Part shown: positions 62,079 through 64,000 of the stretch, piece by piece
Layout of the letters: each line of letters opens with the position of its first letter
How positions within the stretch are numbered: the stretch's first letter is position 1
NCBI GenBank assembly: GCA_963815185.1
Contig: CAWFGC010000003.1
Location: 1-64,000, forward strand
DNA: 64,000 bases
Source: SHZL01 sp963815185
Lineage (GTDB): Bacteria; Pseudomonadota; Gammaproteobacteria; Xanthomonadales; SZUA-36
Reading direction: 5' to 3'
Program-made: the position numbers and the translations under genes
The notes under the pieces: model-generated
What the model was told of the DNA's origin: nothing
Database searches by the model: none
The model's input: only the letters and a program-made list of their open reading frames with translations

Positions 62079-64000
62079 GTGTTCCACTTCCCATTCAGGC
62101 AGGTGGCTGGTCGTCCTCTTATCCTGCTTGCAGTCGGCCTGAGTTTCTTTTCGGGCCGGTGTCCTGCTGCGCAAGCGTCGCGGGCACCTGCGGTCGGCGC
62201 GTTTGCCTGTGGCCAGGCGGCAACACGGATCAGCGCGGTGCAGGGCTCCGGGCCCAGCAGCCCCCTGACCGGGACCATGGTCGATGTTGAAGCCGTGGTG
62301 GTGGGCGTGTTCCAGAAGCACGGCGAACTGGGCGGCCTGTTTGTCGAAGAAGAGGATCCGGATCAGGATCAGGATGCGCAAACTTCAGAGGGTTTGTTCG
62401 TCCTGACCGCTTGGCCTGCTCAGCCTGGTGACCTGGTGCGCTTGCGCGGCACGGTCACTGAATTCAAAGGTTTGACCGAACTCCACCGCGTCACACGCCT
62501 GCAGGTATGCGCGCACACCGCGACGCTGCCAACGCCCGCCATTGCTCATCTGCCCGTGGCGTCAGCAAGACAGCTCGAGGCGGTTGAAAGCATGCGCGTC
62601 AGCCTGCCGCAACCGCTGGTCGTCACCGACCTGCATCAGCTCTGGCAGTTCGGGGAACTGGTGGTCTCCAGCAAGCGGCTGGTCCAGCCTACCCAGGTCG
62701 TGGCGCCAGGCGAAGCGGCAGTCAAGGTGGCGCAGCTCAACCGCCAGGACCGTCTCATCATCGACGACGGGCGCACCGGCCGATATCTTCGGGTATCTGT
62801 CCTTGGGCAGGATAACGCCATGCCGTTCAGTGCAGCCAACCCGATTCGCACCGGCCAGGAAATATCCGGCCTGACTGGGGTAATGCACTATGGGTTTGGT
62901 CATTATCGTCTGCAACCGACCCAGCCGTTTCAGATCAAAAGCGCAGGCAATTCCAGGACGGAAAAGCCGAATCCCATTGGTGGTACACTCCGCGTCGGCG
63001 TGTTCAATGTGCTCAGTTATTTCTCCACACTGGATCGATCAGGCCCGGTGTGCGGACCTGCCCACAAGCAATCCTGCCGGGGTGCGCGCAACCCGCTGGA
63101 GCAGCAGCGCCAGCTTGAAAAGCTGGTGGCCGCGGTACATGCCATCGATGCCGATATCCTGGCCCTGGTGGAGCTGGAAAACAACCCGGAACAATCCTTA
63201 CGCGACATTATCAATGCCCCGAATTCCCCCACCGGCAATTCGACCTGGTCTTATGTTGCAACGGGCAGTATTGGCCAGGACGCGATCAAAGTGGGCCTGT
63301 TGTTCAAGTCCGCCACCGTGGCAAGGGAGGGGGATTTTGCGATACTGAATCGCGCCGTCGATGCCCGCTACAATGATGCTCTGAACCGGCCGGCCCTGGC
63401 CCAGTCGTTTCGTATCCAGGGCAGCGGCGAGTTGCTCACCATCGTCGTCACCCATCTGAAGTCCAAGGTTTGCTCGCATGCCATTGGCCCCGACGCCGAC
63501 CAGGGTGACGGGCAAGGCTGCTACAATCGGTCCCGCACCGGGGCGGCTGCGGCACTGGCCGATTGGGTGCAATCCGACCCCACGGGTAACGGCAGTGAAC
63601 TGATCCTGGTCCTGGGTGACTTCAACAGTTACCGCATGGAAGATCCCATCCAGTTGATGCGGAAAAGAAACCTGATCGACCTCCTCGACCGCTTCGATGA
63701 CGCCGTTGCCTGGTCCTATGTCTACGATGGCCTCATCGGCACGCTTGATTACGCCTTCAGCAGTCAAAAATTGTTACCGCATGTGACCGGCATAACCGCC
63801 TGGCATATCAATGCCGATGAATCCACTGCATTGGACTACAGGGATGAGGCCGGGAAGCCAAAGGCATACTATGCGGCCAGTCCGTTCCGGTCCTCCGACC
63901 ACGATCCCCTGATTATTGGTCTGGACCTGGGATCAGCCCCAGCCACGACGCATAAAATCACATCGGAAAATGGTTCATCCACGCGTGGCTATACGCTCTT
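62079..64000 (+). CDS. extracellular nuclease of the ExeM/NucH type (partial, runs off the window)
   Basis: An open frame with no stop before the window edge, about 640 residues so far. GTG at 62079 after TAAGG gives a signal peptide (RPLILLAVGLSFFSG). GTG at 62103 is the alternative. An OB-like domain with an acidic insert (VEEEDPDQDQD) is followed from about residue 300 by an endonuclease/exonuclease/phosphatase domain: GVFNVLSYF, LVELEN, VVTHLKSKV, LGDFNSY and SSDHDPLI supply the metal and catalytic residues. Family members degrade extracellular DNA. Confidence 0.86.
   Translation, partial: MFHFPFRQVAGRPLILLAVGLSFFSGRCPAAQASRAPAVGAFACGQAATRISAVQGSGPSSPLTGTMVDVEAVVVGVFQKHGELGGLFVEEEDPDQDQDAQTSEGLFVLTAWPAQPGDLVRLRGTVTEFKGLTELHRVTRLQVCAHTATLPTPAIAHLPVASARQLEAVESMRVSLPQPLVVTDLHQLWQFGELVVSSKRLVQPTQVVAPGEAAVKVAQLNRQDRLIIDDGRTGRYLRVSVLGQDNAMPFSAANPIRTGQEISGLTGVMHYGFGHYRLQPTQPFQIKSAGNSRTEKPNPIGGTLRVGVFNVLSYFSTLDRSGPVCGPAHKQSCRGARNPLEQQRQLEKLVAAVHAIDADILALVELENNPEQSLRDIINAPNSPTGNSTWSYVATGSIGQDAIKVGLLFKSATVAREGDFAILNRAVDARYNDALNRPALAQSFRIQGSGELLTIVVTHLKSKVCSHAIGPDADQGDGQGCYNRSRTGAAAALADWVQSDPTGNGSELILVLGDFNSYRMEDPIQLMRKRNLIDLLDRFDDAVAWSYVYDGLIGTLDYAFSSQKLLPHVTGITAWHINADESTALDYRDEAGKPKAYYAASPFRSSDHDPLIIGLDLGSAPATTHKITSENGSSTRGYTL

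Overview
This is a 64-kb stretch of a moderately GC-rich chromosome that reads as a gammaproteobacterium. The set zapE, bioC, comF, ubiA, tatD, slyD, slyX, srkA, acpH, an Fnr/Anr regulator beside hemN, bifunctional hisB and fused hisIE is typical of that class. No rRNA, CRISPR array, replication origin or intact prophage is visible. I cannot name the genus.

Layout. Positions 1-5.8 kb are an accessory island ending at the 3' face of a tRNA-Arg(CCG). It holds an AbiE-like toxin-antitoxin pair with operator-like palindromes, a worn IS200/IS605 element with four 25-bp tandem repeats, a small Xre-type protein, orphan genes and an HGGxSTG-type protein. Core genes run from 6 to 16 kb: cytochrome c, acpH, hydrolase, zapE, bioC, comF, ubiA, tatD, a fatty-acid desaturase and an ABC exporter. 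From 16.1 to 23.6 kb lies a catabolic cassette (LysR, TonB-dependent receptor, 2-oxoglutarate oxygenase, EthD protein, Tat-exported GMC dehydrogenase pair), bracketed by a perfect 19-bp direct repeat. From 23.6 to 32.2 kb come an exported peptidase, a Na+/multidrug-type ABC exporter, a peroxiredoxin, a double CDGSH protein, queD, hemN with an FNR box, fnr and slyD. From 32.3 to 38 kb is a hydroxyproline catabolic operon next to a broken DUF885 peptidase.

From 39.1 to 46.6 kb a TrpR/YerC-type regulator heads a full histidine operon (hisGDCBHAF-IE). From 46.8 to 64 kb come a peptide transporter, a strongly structured 206-bp repeat-like element, an M20 peptidase, metal transporters, ilvE, a candidate sigma-54-driven noncoding RNA of about 410 nt, an NYN-domain protein, srkA, slyX, small enzymes, a PPIase, an MsbA-like ABC exporter, glucokinase and the start of an extracellular nuclease.

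Two things stand out. First, at least seven genes (desaturase, DUF885 peptidase, hisG, hisC, hisH, ilvE, PPIase) are broken by small net +1 insertions, several in short base runs. Reading past each one restores the expected family sequence. The shared direction and the presence of essential pathway genes point to sequence or assembly error rather than decay. Second, the best candidates for undescribed biology are the sigma-54 RNA locus (53.06-53.62 kb) and the repeat-flanked uptake/oxidation cassette (16.1-23.6 kb).
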